5,328 nucleotides of DNA from an uncultured Coriobacteriaceae bacterium. GTDB taxonomy: Bacteria > Actinomycetota > Coriobacteriia > Coriobacteriales > UMGS124. The number at the start of each line of letters is the position of its first letter. The first letter of the stretch is position 1. Shown in pieces: positions 5,311-5,328 of this stretch. The position numbers and the translations under genes were made by a program. Under the pieces are notes generated by a model, which did no database searches, was not told the origin of the DNA, and worked only from the letters and a program-made list of their open reading frames with translations. The stretch is taken from positions 1-5,328 of the forward strand of contig CACZRK010000055.1 in assembly GCA_902783515.1 (NCBI GenBank). The letters are read 5' to 3'.

Positions 5311-5328
5311 ATGGCGGAGCGGGACGAC
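5311..5328 (+). CDS. Start of a gene cut by the right window edge
   Basis: ATG 5311 follows a good GGGAGGG site and opens MAERDD before the window ends. Only six codons are visible, so no family can be named. It is divergent from the MetE-like gene, with a 380-bp shared upstream region that carries the 21-bp repeats; it may be the regulator or partner tied to those repeats, but that is a guess from position only. Confidence 0.5.

Overview
The window is very GC-rich. It holds two complete plus-strand genes, one complete minus-strand gene and a truncated gene at each edge. The composition, the AAAGGA and GGGAGG type ribosome binding sites, and above all a stand-alone Tat-exported flavoprotein of the fumarate-reductase-like FAD family point to an anaerobic actinomycete. 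A gut or oral member of the Coriobacteriia (the Olsenella / Collinsella / Eggerthella kind) is the best fit. That placement is inference from style; there is no rRNA or other marker gene here.

Layout, left to right. (1) Bases 2-844 (+): most of an alpha/beta-hydrolase esterase cut by the left edge, with oxyanion HGGG, nucleophile GGSAGG and catalytic His visible. (2) 845-1106: short intergenic stretch with a 12-bp direct repeat and a small GC hairpin. (3) 1107-1526 (+): a YeaO-type DUF488 protein with an unusual C-terminal tail containing an in-frame 12-bp tandem duplication. (4) 1527-1798: intergenic region with a 10-bp-armed inverted repeat just after the DUF488 stop, then a run of five GCGTT elements spaced at about one or two helical turns. 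(5) 1799-3601 (+): a 600-residue Tat-signal FAD-dependent reductase, the main gene of the window. (6) 3645-3697: a very strong inverted repeat closing that gene. (7) 3749-4930 (-): a short MetE-like, zinc-dependent methionine synthase family protein, convergent with the reductase. (8) 4931-5310: a 380-bp divergent intergenic region with an AT-rich island and four copies of a 21-bp direct repeat in exact register. (9) 5311-5328 (+): the first six codons of another gene, recognised by its ribosome binding site.

The genes do not form one obvious pathway. The reductase looks like a single-gene unit, with its own upstream control region and a hairpin on each side, and it has no linked cytochrome, FMN-binding domain or membrane anchor. 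This matches the exported, substrate-specialised respiratory flavoproteins known to be expanded in Coriobacteriia. By eye alignment to Shewanella fumarate reductase, the position of the catalytic arginine is glycine, and the protein carries 15 cysteines, so I expect a substrate other than fumarate. The methionine synthase-like gene is divergent from the right-edge gene, and the 21-bp repeat array between them is a candidate shared operator. I saw no mobile element, CRISPR array, tRNA or rRNA. The most interesting items are the divergent active site and cysteine content of the reductase and the two phased repeat arrays in intergenic DNA.
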